Source: Curtobacterium sp. 9128 (lineage in GTDB: Bacteria > Actinomycetota > Actinomycetes > Actinomycetales > Microbacteriaceae). From it: 64,000 nucleotides of DNA. The notes below the pieces were generated by a model that saw only the letters and a list, made by a program, of their open reading frames with translations, was not told the DNA's origin and made no database searches. Positions 20,361 to 27,887 of this stretch are shown here, piece by piece. Where the stretch lies: the NCBI RefSeq assembly GCF_900086645.1, contig NZ_LT576451.1, forward strand, positions 1,922,001-1,986,000, given 5' to 3'. The translations under genes were made by a program, and so were the position numbers. Every line of letters begins with the position of its first letter. Within the stretch, counting starts at the first letter, position 1.

Positions 20361-20984
20361 TCAGAGGATGCGCAGCTCCATGGCGCGCGTCACCGCTCGG
20401 GTGCGGTCGCTCACACCGAGCTTCTCGAACACGTGGCCGAGGTGCGTCTTCACCGTCGTCTCGCTGAGGAACAGCGCGCGACCGATCGCCGGGTTGCTCT
20501 GCCCCTGCGCGACGAGCCGGAGCACGTCGAGCTCCCGGGGCGTGAGCGATGGCCCGGTCGGCACGGCGCCGGTCGCCCGGCGGACCAGTGCTGCTGCTGC
20601 CGAGGGAGCGAGCGCCGTCTCGCCCCGCGCGGTCGCCCGTACCCCGGCGAGGATCTCGGACTCGGGAGCGGCCTTCAGCAGGTACCCGGTGGCACCGGCC
20701 TCGATCGCGGCGAGGATCTGGTCGTCGGACTCGTACGTCGTGAGGATCAGCACGCGGATCCCGGGCTCCGCGGCGAGGATCTGTGCGGTCGCAGCGTCCC
20801 CGTCGATCCCGGGCATCCGGAGGTCCATCAGCACGACGTCGGGTCGCTCGGCGAGGACCGTCGACACCGCTGACTCGCCGTCGGCGGCCTGGCCGACCAC
20901 CTCGACGTCTCCGGCGTCCTGCAGGAGCGCGACCAGCCCTGCGCGGACGATCGGATGGTCGTCCGCCACCACGACGCGGATCAC
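20361..20984 (-). CDS. NarL/FixJ-family response regulator
   Basis: 207 aa. The receiver domain has phosphoacceptor Asp54 in VVLMDLRMPG, acidic pair DD near residue 8, Thr/Lys switch residues (LILTTYES, YLLKAAPE), and a C-terminal LuxR-type helix-turn-helix LTPRELDVLRLVAQGQSNPAIGRAL from about residue 143. It is transcribed last in a four-gene operon: exporter ATPase, exporter permease, sensor kinase, regulator. Its start overlaps the kinase stop (ATGA). It probably activates its own operon; a perfect palindrome upstream of the operon (23905-23930) is a candidate target. Confidence 0.93.
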   Translation of the reverse strand: MIRVVVADDHPIVRAGLVALLQDAGDVEVVGQAADGESAVSTVLAERPDVVLMDLRMPGIDGDAATAQILAAEPGIRVLILTTYESDDQILAAIEAGATGYLLKAAPESEILAGVRATARGETALAPSAAAALVRRATGAVPTGPSLTPRELDVLRLVAQGQSNPAIGRALFLSETTVKTHLGHVFEKLGVSDRTRAVTRAMELRIL

Positions 20985-22225
20985 CTGGTCACCTCCGCAG
21001 CGGGGTGTTGGACAGCCGGGAGGCTCGGTGCGGCCCCGGCGGGCAGGCTCGCCTCGACGACGGTGCCGCGTCCAGGGCCGCTGGTGATCCGGCAGGACCC
21101 GCCCGCCAGGGCGAGCCGCTCCCGGAGGCCGCGAAGCCCGTGGCCCGCGGTCGGGTCCGATGCGTCGAAGCCGACCCCGTCGTCTGCGATCCGCAGGACG
21201 GTCTGCTGGGGCGAGGGGAGCAGTGCGACGTGCACCGAGGCGGCGCGAGCGTGTGCGCGGACGTTGCCGAGAGCCTCCTGGGCGACCCGGAGCAGCACCA
21301 CCTGCGAGTCGCGGCCCAGCGCGCAGTCGGGCGCGTCCACCGTGACGGGCGTGCCGGTCTCGCGGGTGTGCCGCTCGCCGAGGCGGTGCAGCGCGCCGCC
21401 GAGGCTGTCGCGGGTGACACCGGCGGCACCGGCGGCGATGAGGACGCGTGACTCCTCGAGTGCTGCGCGGGCGGATTCCTCGAGGACGGTGAGGCGTTCC
21501 TCGAGCGCGTCGGTGCGGTCGCTCGCGAGGTCGCTCTGCGCGCGCTCCGTGAGCATCACGATGCCGGCGAGGTTCTGCGCGACGGTGTCGTGGATCTCCC
21601 GGGCCAGGCGCTCCCGCTCACTGGCGATGCCCGCCGTGCGGTTCGCCTCGGCGAGGGACGTCTGTGTCGCGCGGAGCTCGTCGAGGAGTCTGCGGCGCTC
21701 CTCGGACAGGCCGGCGACGCTCGAGATCCAGACGCCCATGGCGCACGCGCCGACGACGCTGATGCCCTCGATGAGGAGGGTGCTGACGAGCGCCCCGGCG
21801 CCGCTGGAGACCTGCAGGCCGATGCCGCTCGCGACGCCGATCGCGATCGAGAGGAGGACGGCGCTCCTGATGCGTTCGGACTGGACCCACACGAGCGGGA
21901 ACAGGATGCACTGGACGAACGCGGTGCTCGGGGCGACGGCGGGCAGGACCAGCGCGGCGGCGACGAGCAGGGGGAGGAACGCCGCGGCTGCCCGAGGGTC
22001 GTCGTAGCCGCGGTGCCCGAACGCGGCGTACGCGACGACCAGGACGGCGATCGCGGCGTAGGCGGGCCAGCGGGCGCTCCACGGGGACCAGCCGTAGGCG
22101 GTGATGAACGCCGTGAGGGCCATCGTCGCGGCGAAGAAGGCGTGCAGCCACCGGTTCCGCACCCAGGACTCACCGGTCATGCGCGTTGTGCCCATGGTCC
22201 GAGCATCCCACTTCGGGGTCGGCAT
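20981..22225 (-). CDS. Membrane sensor histidine kinase (HisKA_3 type)
   Basis: 414 aa from the ATG whose A is the last base of the permease stop (TGATG). The N-terminal 170 residues hold about five or six hydrophobic helices with almost no extracellular loop, a compact membrane sensor. The dimerisation/phosphoacceptor helix has His212 in LAREIHDTVAQNLAGI. The HATPase_c domain shows VAQEALGNVRAHARA, IADDGVGFD and HGLRGLRERL. This is the LiaS/DesK type, often an intramembrane sensor linked to an ABC exporter. The context, coupled to an exporter and its cognate regulator, supports sensing of a membrane-active drug. Confidence 0.9.
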   Translation of the reverse strand: MPTPKWDARTMGTTRMTGESWVRNRWLHAFFAATMALTAFITAYGWSPWSARWPAYAAIAVLVVAYAAFGHRGYDDPRAAAAFLPLLVAAALVLPAVAPSTAFVQCILFPLVWVQSERIRSAVLLSIAIGVASGIGLQVSSGAGALVSTLLIEGISVVGACAMGVWISSVAGLSEERRRLLDELRATQTSLAEANRTAGIASERERLAREIHDTVAQNLAGIVMLTERAQSDLASDRTDALEERLTVLEESARAALEESRVLIAAGAAGVTRDSLGGALHRLGERHTRETGTPVTVDAPDCALGRDSQVVLLRVAQEALGNVRAHARAASVHVALLPSPQQTVLRIADDGVGFDASDPTAGHGLRGLRERLALAGGSCRITSGPGRGTVVEASLPAGAAPSLPAVQHPAAEVTR

Positions 22226-23019
22226 CACGCGTCCTTGCGGTTCCAGCGGAACGTCAGCACGCAGGCCACCGTGCCGAGGACCAGCCATGCGACCAGGACG
22301 AGGGTTCCGAGGCCGAGCTGCCACGAGCCTCCCGGCTCGGCGGACGCGAACGCGTCCGGCAGGAAGACCGAGCGCATCCCGCTCGCCATCCAGCGGAGGG
22401 GGAAGACCGACGCGACGTCCTGCAGCCAGGCGGGGAGCTGCGTGAAGGGGAGGTAGACGCCGGAGATGAACTGCAGGACCAGGACCACGGGGACGATCGT
22501 CGCGGTGGCGCGGCGGCCCTCGCGGGGGAGTGCGGAGATCGCGATGCCGAGGACGCAGCTCGTCGCGATGCCGAGCAGCATGACGCCGGCGAAGCGTGCC
22601 CACTTCTCTGGGGCTGTCGGCAGGTCCACGCCGAAGACGATGCTCGCGATGCCGATCAGCAACGCCGTCTGGAGGATCGTCGTGACGAGGACCATGCCGA
22701 TCTTGCCGATGAAGTAGCTCAGCACCGGGAGCGGTGTGCCGCCGAGGCGCTTCAGGGTGCCGTCGCTGCGTTCCGTCGCGATGTCGACGCCGAGGGACTG
22801 GGTGCCGGAGAGGAGGAAGCCCGTCGCCACCAGGCCGGGGAGGTAGTACGTGGCGTAGTCGACGCTGGCTGTCCCGTTGGCGTCTCCTGCTCGGATGTCG
22901 GCGGCGCTGCTGAAGGCGACCGAGAAGAGGGCCAGCATGATGATCGGGAAGAGGAACGTGAAGAACACCGCGTCGGGGGCGCGGAAGTAGGAGCGGATCT
23001 CGTAGGTGATGCGGTTCAC
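22225..23019 (-). CDS. ABC-2 type exporter permease
   Basis: 264 aa from a GTG that overlaps the ATPase stop (GTGA). About six transmembrane helices, with the ABC-2 pattern FFTFLFPIIMLALFSVAF, YYLPGLVATGFLLSG, a cytoplasmic ERSDGTLKRLGGTPLP loop, and GVYLPFTQLPAWLQDVASVFPLRWM. It forms the membrane part of a DrrAB-like exporter with the preceding gene. A longer frame upstream runs through the ATPase gene in another frame and is rejected. Confidence 0.9.
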   Translation of the reverse strand: MNRITYEIRSYFRAPDAVFFTFLFPIIMLALFSVAFSSAADIRAGDANGTASVDYATYYLPGLVATGFLLSGTQSLGVDIATERSDGTLKRLGGTPLPVLSYFIGKIGMVLVTTILQTALLIGIASIVFGVDLPTAPEKWARFAGVMLLGIATSCVLGIAISALPREGRRATATIVPVVLVLQFISGVYLPFTQLPAWLQDVASVFPLRWMASGMRSVFLPDAFASAEPGGSWQLGLGTLVLVAWLVLGTVACVLTFRWNRKDA

Positions 23020-23852
23020 TTCGACCCCACCATCTCGAGGTAGACGTCCTCCAGGGACGGGCGGATGACTTCGAGGTCGTGCATCGGGTCTGTGCTTGCC
23101 CTGATCAGGGCTGCGGGGTCGGTCGTGCGTTCCTCGTGCGTTTGGTTCTGGCTCGTCCACCTGACTCTCGGGGTGCGTGCCGCCGCGCCGCCCAGCTCGT
23201 CGATCGGGGCGAGGTCGAGGAGCCTGCCGTCGGCGATGACCGCCGCCCGGTCGGCCAGGTGCGCGGCCTCGTCGAGGTAGTGCGTGGTCAGGAGGATGGT
23301 CGTGCCCTCGCCTTGGACCTGCCGGAGGAGACTCCAGAACTGGCGGCGAGCCTCCGGGTCGAAGCCGGTCGTGGGTTCGTCGAGGAACAGGACCTCCGGG
23401 CGGCCGATGATGCCGAGGGCGACGTCGACGCGGCGGCGTTGGCCGCCGGAGAGCCTCGCTATGCGGGTGTTGCGCTGTTCCGTGAGCCCTGTGGCGTGCA
23501 GGGTCTCATCGACGTCCCGACGCCTCGGGTAGAGCGTTGCGAAGTGGCGCAGCTGCTCGGCCACGGTGACGTTCGGGGACTCCGCGCTGGACTGCAGGAC
23601 GATGCCGATCCGGGCGTTGTGGCTGCGGCTCGTGCGGACGGGGTCGTGGCCGAGGACCGTGACCGTGCCGTCCGTGCGCGATCGGTAGCCCTCGAGGATC
23701 TCGACCGTGGTGGACTTGCCGGCGCCGTTGGGGCCGAGGAGGGCGAAGGTCTCGCCGGCTTCGATGGTGAAGGAGACGTCGTCGACGGCGAGCTTGCCGG
23801 TGGGGTAGCGCTTCGTGAGGTGGTGGACCTCGATGGCGGGGGATTCGGGCAT
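23016..23852 (-). CDS. ABC exporter ATP-binding protein (DrrA-like)
   Basis: 278 aa starting at MPESPAIEVHHLTKRYP. Walker A LLGPNGAGKST, Q-loop GIVLQSSAESPNVTV, signature RLSGGQRRRVDVALGI, Walker B VLFLDEPTTGFDP, and H-loop TTHYLDEA are intact. A C-terminal extension ends in PSLEDVYLEMVG, typical of DrrA/CcmA-like drug or lipid exporters. It is the first gene of the exporter/two-component operon. An upstream extension of the frame reaches into the divergent promoter region and lacks family sequence, so the internal ATG is chosen. Confidence 0.9.
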   Translation of the reverse strand: MPESPAIEVHHLTKRYPTGKLAVDDVSFTIEAGETFALLGPNGAGKSTTVEILEGYRSRTDGTVTVLGHDPVRTSRSHNARIGIVLQSSAESPNVTVAEQLRHFATLYPRRRDVDETLHATGLTEQRNTRIARLSGGQRRRVDVALGIIGRPEVLFLDEPTTGFDPEARRQFWSLLRQVQGEGTTILLTTHYLDEAAHLADRAAVIADGRLLDLAPIDELGGAAARTPRVRWTSQNQTHEERTTDPAALIRASTDPMHDLEVIRPSLEDVYLEMVGSK

Positions 23853-23904
23853 GAGACCAGCGTCCTCGGTCCCCGTCGCGGGCGGATCGGCGGAGGGGGC
23901 GCGG

Positions 23905-23930
23905 GCCCATCCTCCGATCGGAGGATGGGC
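23905..23930. promoter_or_regulatory. 26-bp perfect palindrome in a divergent promoter region
   Basis: GCCCATCCTCCGA followed directly by its exact reverse complement, centred at 23917/23918. It lies 53 bp upstream of the exporter/two-component operon start (minus strand) and about 20 bp upstream of the -10 of the plus-strand effector locus. This size and symmetry fit an operator for a dimeric regulator such as the LuxR-type regulator at 20361-20984. A hairpin role is less likely here because both flanking genes point away. Confidence 0.55.
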
Positions 23931-23949
23931 GCGACGCTCCGCTCGACTT

Positions 23950-23964
23950 CTGATATGTTGCCGG
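23950..23964 (+). promoter_or_regulatory. Extended -10 promoter of effector locus 1
   Basis: CTGATATGTTGCCGG contains an extended -10 (TGA-TATGTT). Apart from one T/C change, the same 15 bases occur upstream of the paralogous locus 2 (45957-45971, minus strand). No clear -35 is seen in either. The conserved leader GGGGGAA..AACACCGTG follows in both before the first start codon. Confidence 0.55.
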
Positions 23965-24001
23965 TGGGGAAGTTGCAGCAAGGAACACGAGGGGGAACAC
24001 C

Positions 24002-24277
24002 GTGCCGGAACTCAAGGTCTCGTACGACGTGCTCGAGAAGGTCTCGACGCAGATGACCTCGGCGGCCGGAGACTTCGCGGATGATCCGCTCGGCAGCGGC
24101 TCGGGTGCGTTCGGCGCGGCAGACGTCGAGCAGGCGTTCGCCGTCGTCCGTGCGATGCAGCAGCAGATGTCCGTGTGGCTGAGTGACACGGCGAACACGC
24201 TGTCGCAGTACGCGCACGACACGAAGTCGCACTTCCAGGACGCCGACAGGGACCTCGCAGCGAAGGCCCACAAGTGA
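24002..24277 (+). CDS. Small WXG100/EspC-like type VII-associated protein, locus 1
   Basis: 91 aa, predicted all alpha-helical, with no signal peptide. The centre FGAADVEQAFAVVRAMQQQM and the C-terminal AHDTKSHFQDADRDLAAKA are shared in spacing with the 92-aa protein at 45651-45929 (FGAAEVQSAFEMSLRVQTNM; AHGVVAAFEDWD). Size, helical hairpin and position before a WXG-domain effector fit an ESX/EspC-like partner that accompanies type VII substrates. The GTG start has GAGGGGG upstream. Its stop overlaps the hydrolase GTG start (GTGA). No EccC or other secretion core gene is in the window, so the secretion route is inferred. Confidence 0.65.
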   Translation: MPELKVSYDVLEKVSTQMTSAAGDFADDPLGSGSGAFGAADVEQAFAVVRAMQQQMSVWLSDTANTLSQYAHDTKSHFQDADRDLAAKAHK

Positions 24278-26016
24278 CCGCCGACCCGCTCAGTGGCCAT
24301 CCGGGCTCGATCAAGCGACTCGCTCAGCAGCTCACGAACCGCTCCCGATCGATCGAGGCCGGCGCGCGGAAAGCCACGCGCGCATCCAATACGGCGGACG
24401 GCTGGTCCGGAGAATCGAAGCAGCGCTTCACAGCCACAGCCGCAACGCTTCCCGACGCCGCCACGAGGATTCGCGGACGGGTCGATGCCGCTGCAACCGT
24501 CCTGAACACGTACGCCGACCAGGTCAGGCAGATCCAGGACGAAGCGCAGCGCATCCGGATCGCGCAGAAGAACAACGCCGAGGACATCGCGCAGAACGCT
24601 TCCTCGGTCAAGAAGGCGTCGAAGGCGGCGCGTGCGGACGACGCCTCGGATTCCGATCGGGCCGCGCTCCGTCGACTCGAGAGCAGCGGCGACGACCTGT
24701 CGTCGACCCGAACCCGACTCTCCGCGCAGTGGACGGAGCTCGTTGCACGTCGGCAGTCGGCCGACCGGACCGCAGCCTCCGGGTTGAGCGGCGAAACCGT
24801 CATCGGGAACACGGTTTCCTTCGCGGCATCGATGCCCGGGATGTCCGACAAGGACTTCTTGGCCGCGCTCACCACCATGGCTCCGGAACAGCTCGCCGCG
24901 CTGCACAAGCAGATTGAATCGCGCCTCGCCACCATGGCACCCGACGTCGTCCAGGAGTGGTGGAACAGCATGGGCGGACGCGGGACGGCAGGCAAGCACT
25001 CCGCAGCGCAGGACGCGCTCATCACGGCGTTGCCTGCCACGATCGGGAACCTCAACGGAGTGGCGTACTGGGCGCGGGATCAGGCGAACCGGATCAGTGC
25101 ACAGCGTGCCGAGGCGGACGCGGCGGTGAAGCTCGAGCAAGCCCGACGCGCCCGTGACGTGTCGCTCGGCGGGCCTCGCGCGCTCCAAGCGCAGATCGAC
25201 CTCGACGCGGCGCAGAAGCTCTACGACGCGCTCCACAACTTCAACGCCGGCGCTCGTACCGGCTTGAACCTCGTGGATCCGCTTCCGCGTCAGATGGTGA
25301 GCTTCCACCCGGGCAGTCCCCCGCTCGGGGCCTTTGCTGTTGGAGACCTCGACCATGCGGCGAGCGTGTCGTTCCTCGTCCCAGGGATGGGAAGCTCTCT
25401 CGCAGACACCACGCAGTACATGCGGACAGGCTCGAATGTGCAGGCTGCGCAACAACGGCTCCCACCTCCGGCGCAACCAACGGCCATGGTCACGTGGATC
25501 GGCTACGAAGCACCGCCGAACGCGCTGACGACCGGCGACATCAGCGTGTTCCACCAGGGCTACGCGGAGCGCGGTGCTCCGAGCTTCGCAGGAGACCTGG
25601 CTGGACTTCGTGCCTCGAGGCCTGACGTGCAGATGAACGTCGTGGCCCATTCCTACGGATCGACGATGGCATCGCTCGCTTTGGCTGACAATCCATCTGT
25701 CGGTGTCAAGTCCTTTGTGACGCTGGGCTCCGCTGGCATCCACTCGTCTGTTCCCGACGCGCACGCGACCCACGCGGCCCACATGTACGCTGCTCAGGCC
25801 GACGAGAGGAACGACGTGGCTTGGATCGGCCGAACCTTCAGCTCACCTCATCGTGCGGACCCGACCGAGAACTTCGGAGCAACTCGAATCGCAACTGGTG
25901 GAGGATCTCCGGTGAACATCCACGATCTCTCCGCGCCGGCCGGCTCGGGTGACTTCGGCTACCTAGACAGCGGTACGCAATCGCTTGCCGCCACGGCGAG
26001 AGTGACGCTGCCGTGA
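24274..26016 (+). CDS. Putative type VII effector: WXG-like domain plus DUF1023 alpha/beta hydrolase, locus 1
   Basis: 580 aa, GTG start overlapping the previous stop. The N-terminal ~110 residues form a helical WXG-like segment with Trp-Ser-Gly (DGWSGESKQRF) near residue 44, typical of type VII-secreted polymorphic toxins. The C-terminal half (about 210-580) has DUF1023 hydrolase features: IGNLNGVAYWARDQANR, VSFLVPGMGSSL, nucleophile Ser460 in VVAHSYGSTM, LGSAGIHSS, and a late His in VNIHD. It is about 40 percent alike by eye to the 598-aa protein at 43858-45654. No Sec signal. Downstream lipoprotein genes are coupled, beginning with a GTGA overlap; they may protect the producer. Confidence 0.75.
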   Translation: MTADPLSGHPGSIKRLAQQLTNRSRSIEAGARKATRASNTADGWSGESKQRFTATAATLPDAATRIRGRVDAAATVLNTYADQVRQIQDEAQRIRIAQKNNAEDIAQNASSVKKASKAARADDASDSDRAALRRLESSGDDLSSTRTRLSAQWTELVARRQSADRTAASGLSGETVIGNTVSFAASMPGMSDKDFLAALTTMAPEQLAALHKQIESRLATMAPDVVQEWWNSMGGRGTAGKHSAAQDALITALPATIGNLNGVAYWARDQANRISAQRAEADAAVKLEQARRARDVSLGGPRALQAQIDLDAAQKLYDALHNFNAGARTGLNLVDPLPRQMVSFHPGSPPLGAFAVGDLDHAASVSFLVPGMGSSLADTTQYMRTGSNVQAAQQRLPPPAQPTAMVTWIGYEAPPNALTTGDISVFHQGYAERGAPSFAGDLAGLRASRPDVQMNVVAHSYGSTMASLALADNPSVGVKSFVTLGSAGIHSSVPDAHATHAAHMYAAQADERNDVAWIGRTFSSPHRADPTENFGATRIATGGGSPVNIHDLSAPAGSGDFGYLDSGTQSLAATARVTLP

Positions 26017-26498
26017 TCGCTTTACGGAGGAGGCCCGGTCCTGTCACTGGGGCCTTACTCGTTGCGTTGGCGCTCTCGCTCAGCGGTTGCTCGCTTACCG
26101 GAGGTCCACATATGAACGTTGACGACGCGAAACACGAGTCGGTCGTCTTCCTGAAGCAGACCATGAGCCATCTCAAAGACGTGGACTGGCCGTCGGTACC
26201 GGACCCCGTAGCGACGCGCTGCGCCGACGGAAGCAGCGGCGTCCGCTTTCAGTACCTCGTTGCCGTCGACACCGACGCTGACTCCGAGGCCCTGGCTGAG
26301 TCGCTCCAGACGTTCTGGCGAGCCCAGGGTCTCGATGTCAAACCCTCGCAGGAAGACTTCGGCCAGTACGGCGTCATGTATTCCGCGACTGCGCGTGCTT
26401 CCGCAAAGCCCTGGGGGTCGTACGAAATATCGAGCTCTGGGATCAATCTCTACGTTGACTCCCAGTGTGCCGCAGGCGACATTCGCGACTTCGAGTGA
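26013..26498 (+). CDS. Candidate immunity lipoprotein, locus 1, copy 1
   Basis: 161 aa. The signal peptide ends in LSGC (lipobox Cys26). The mature domain shows the family pattern found six times in this window: a Cys then GVRFQY (GSSGVRFQYLV), a central FWRAQGLDV, EDFGQYGVMYSATA, and a terminal CAAGDIRDFE. The start GTG overlaps the hydrolase stop (GTGA) and its own stop overlaps the next GTG. A membrane-anchored protein encoded directly after a probable toxic hydrolase fits an immunity protein, but this is inference. By eye, base composition is less GC-rich than the flanking metabolic genes. Confidence 0.7.
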   Translation: MIALRRRPGPVTGALLVALALSLSGCSLTGGPHMNVDDAKHESVVFLKQTMSHLKDVDWPSVPDPVATRCADGSSGVRFQYLVAVDTDADSEALAESLQTFWRAQGLDVKPSQEDFGQYGVMYSATARASAKPWGSYEISSSGINLYVDSQCAAGDIRDFE

Positions 26499-26650
26499 AC
26501 GGCCGGGCAGGGGGGAGTCGCCGTGGTGATCGCCGTCAGTGCCGTGACCGCGGTCGCTCTGGCGGGGTGTGCCGTGGGCAGCGAGACGACGCCAACTGTT
26601 GACGAATCAAAGCGCTCAGCGCTTCGCTGCGACCAGCATCGACGCGGGAT
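26495..26650 (+). pseudogene. Remnant of a lipoprotein (immunity-like) gene, 5' part
   Basis: The GTG at 26495 overlaps the previous stop and begins MNGRAG, just like the intact gene at 27277. One extra base around 26508 shifts the frame. In the shifted frame the signal and lipobox are readable (VVIAVSAVTAVALAGC), then TPTVDESKRSAL, matching TPTADQAQRSAL-type sequence of the 27277 protein (MPTADQAQRSAL). After about 26620 the similarity ends, and a TGA follows at 26655. The rest of the gene is missing and is replaced by an effector 3' fragment. Confidence 0.7.
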
Positions 26651-26660
26651 CCGTTGACGG

Positions 26661-26783
26661 ATGACCACGGTGAACGTGCATGACATGTTCGTCAATCCGT
26701 CGGCGGACCCGGACGGGGACCATGTGTACCTCGACGCGGACGCGAACAGCTTGCTCGAGACCGCGAAGGCGACACTACGGTGA
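26661..26783 (+). pseudogene. 3' fragment of a DUF1023 effector gene
   Basis: A 40-codon frame reads TVNVHDMFVNPSADPDG..., then YLDADANSLLETAKATLR and stop. This matches the C-termini of both intact hydrolases: VTVHDPVKHKSDSDPFGYLD..., ending in INTAKATLDPW (45654-43858), and VNIHD...GYLD ending in ATARVTLP (24274-26016). The conserved His of the HD motif is retained. Its TGA overlaps the GTG of the next lipoprotein gene exactly as in the intact effector-lipoprotein pairs. It is therefore the tail of a former third effector whose cognate lipoprotein gene survives. Confidence 0.75.
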
Positions 26784-27280
26784 GAGAGTTGAAGCTCAAC
26801 GGGTCGTTGCTCGGAAAGAGCGCCTTGTGTGCGTTCGTCATCGCCGCGGTAGTCACTCGATGCTCAACAACGGGAGGCCACGAAGCGATGCCGGTGAAAG
26901 CGGCTCGGTCTCAAGCAGAATCTGAGTTCAAGACGGTCGTCGCACTTGCGCCGGGCACATGGCCGGACGGGGTGCCCGCTCCCGTGCCGAACGATTGCAC
27001 CGTCGAGGGCAGGAAGGGTGTGCAGTTCACGTGCTTCGTCGAAGCCGACGCCCCCGATGATCCGAAGCGGCTCGCGAATGACGCGAAAAAACACTGGACT
27101 GACCAGGGCTACGAACTGACGGAAACCGAGAAACACATCGACGAAGCGACCGGGGCGATCTACGCGGTCGTCGCAAAAGCCGATGGCAAGCCGAGTGCTT
27201 CGATGAGCGCGAGCAAGATCCGCGCACATGTGTACGTGAACTCGATCTGTGTGCCGGGAGACCCAGACGAGTACCGGTGA
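26780..27280 (+). CDS. Candidate immunity lipoprotein, locus 1, copy 2
   Basis: 166 aa, GTG start overlapping the stop of the effector remnant. The hydrophobic signal (LCAFVIAAVVTRCST) ends in a poor lipobox, VTRC, so lipidation is less certain than for its relatives. The mature part keeps the family features: DCTVEGRKGVQFTCF, KHWTDQGYELTETE, and the C-terminal CVPGDPDEYR. It is divergent from copies 1 and 3, as expected if each lipoprotein matches a different effector tail. Its own stop overlaps the next GTG (GTGA). Confidence 0.65.
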   Translation: MRELKLNGSLLGKSALCAFVIAAVVTRCSTTGGHEAMPVKAARSQAESEFKTVVALAPGTWPDGVPAPVPNDCTVEGRKGVQFTCFVEADAPDDPKRLANDAKKHWTDQGYELTETEKHIDEATGAIYAVVAKADGKPSASMSASKIRAHVYVNSICVPGDPDEYR

Positions 27281-27753
27281 ACGGCCGAGCGGGGAGAGGC
27301 GCCGTGGTGATCGCCGTTGGAGCCAAGACTGCGGGCGTTTTGGCGGGGTGCGCCGAGGGCAGCGGGACGATGCCCACTGCTGACCAAGCTCAGCGCTCAG
27401 CGCTGCAGTTGTTGCGGGAGACTGAGCAGCAGATCGACCTCGACTGGCCGGACATGCCGTCGCCGAGCGCCGAGGCGTGCAAGGGCGGGGTGCTATTCGG
27501 GTACTACGTGCCGGTCAAGTCCCAGCCCAACGCCAAGGCGCTTGCCGAGAAGCTGCAACGCTTCTGGAAATCGAAGGGTCTCGAAGTCTCGCCGTCGGAG
27601 ACGGACTTCGGGGGGAACGACGGGATCCTGTATTCGGCAACCGCGGACAAGAGCGGAGCAGCGGGTGCGGCGTACCAGCTCAGCGATGCTGCGGTCGTGA
27701 TCCGAATCACATTGCCTTGTGCGGAGGGCTCAGCGGACGATTACGAGGAGTGA
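27277..27753 (+). CDS. Candidate immunity lipoprotein, locus 1, copy 3
   Basis: 158 aa. GTG start coupled to copy 2. The signal VVIAVGAKTAGVLAGC ends in lipobox LAGC. The mature domain shows ACKGGVLFGYYVP, FWKSKGLEVSPSETDFGGNDGILYSATA, and C-terminal CAEGSADDYEE. It is closest to the 26013 copy in the central segment (FWRAQGLDVKPSQEDFGQYGVMYSATA). Its 5' end is nearly identical in bases to the remnant at 26495, so these two arose by duplication. Last gene of the locus, followed by a 41-bp tandem repeat. Confidence 0.68.
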   Translation: MNGRAGRGAVVIAVGAKTAGVLAGCAEGSGTMPTADQAQRSALQLLRETEQQIDLDWPDMPSPSAEACKGGVLFGYYVPVKSQPNAKALAEKLQRFWKSKGLEVSPSETDFGGNDGILYSATADKSGAAGAAYQLSDAAVVIRITLPCAEGSADDYEE

Positions 27754-27790
27754 GCCTCGCCCAGTGCCGTGAGTGCGCAGTAGCCCTCGC

Positions 27791-27872
27791 GCCCCGGACG
27801 CGGCCGGTGCGGCCGGTGCGGCCGACCGGCCGCCCCGGACGCGGCCGGTGCGGCCGGTGCGGCCGACCGGCC
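27791..27872. repeat. Two tandem copies of a 41-bp GC-rich unit
   Basis: Unit 27791-27831 is repeated exactly at 27832-27872. Each unit contains two GCGGCCGGT steps and an inverted GGCCGGT...ACCGGCC that can fold into hairpins. It lies between converging stops (27753 and 27888), so a termination role is possible. Confidence 0.8.
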
Positions 27873-27887
27873 TTGGTCCGGCGCGGC

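Noticed and set aside
24002..27753. Phage tail or lysis module
   Set aside because: The hydrolase lacks lysin motifs; WXG-like segment and lipoprotein array fit type VII-associated genes better, and no phage structural genes are present.
27791..27872. Possible CRISPR repeat
   Set aside because: Two exact tandem copies without spacers and no cas genes.
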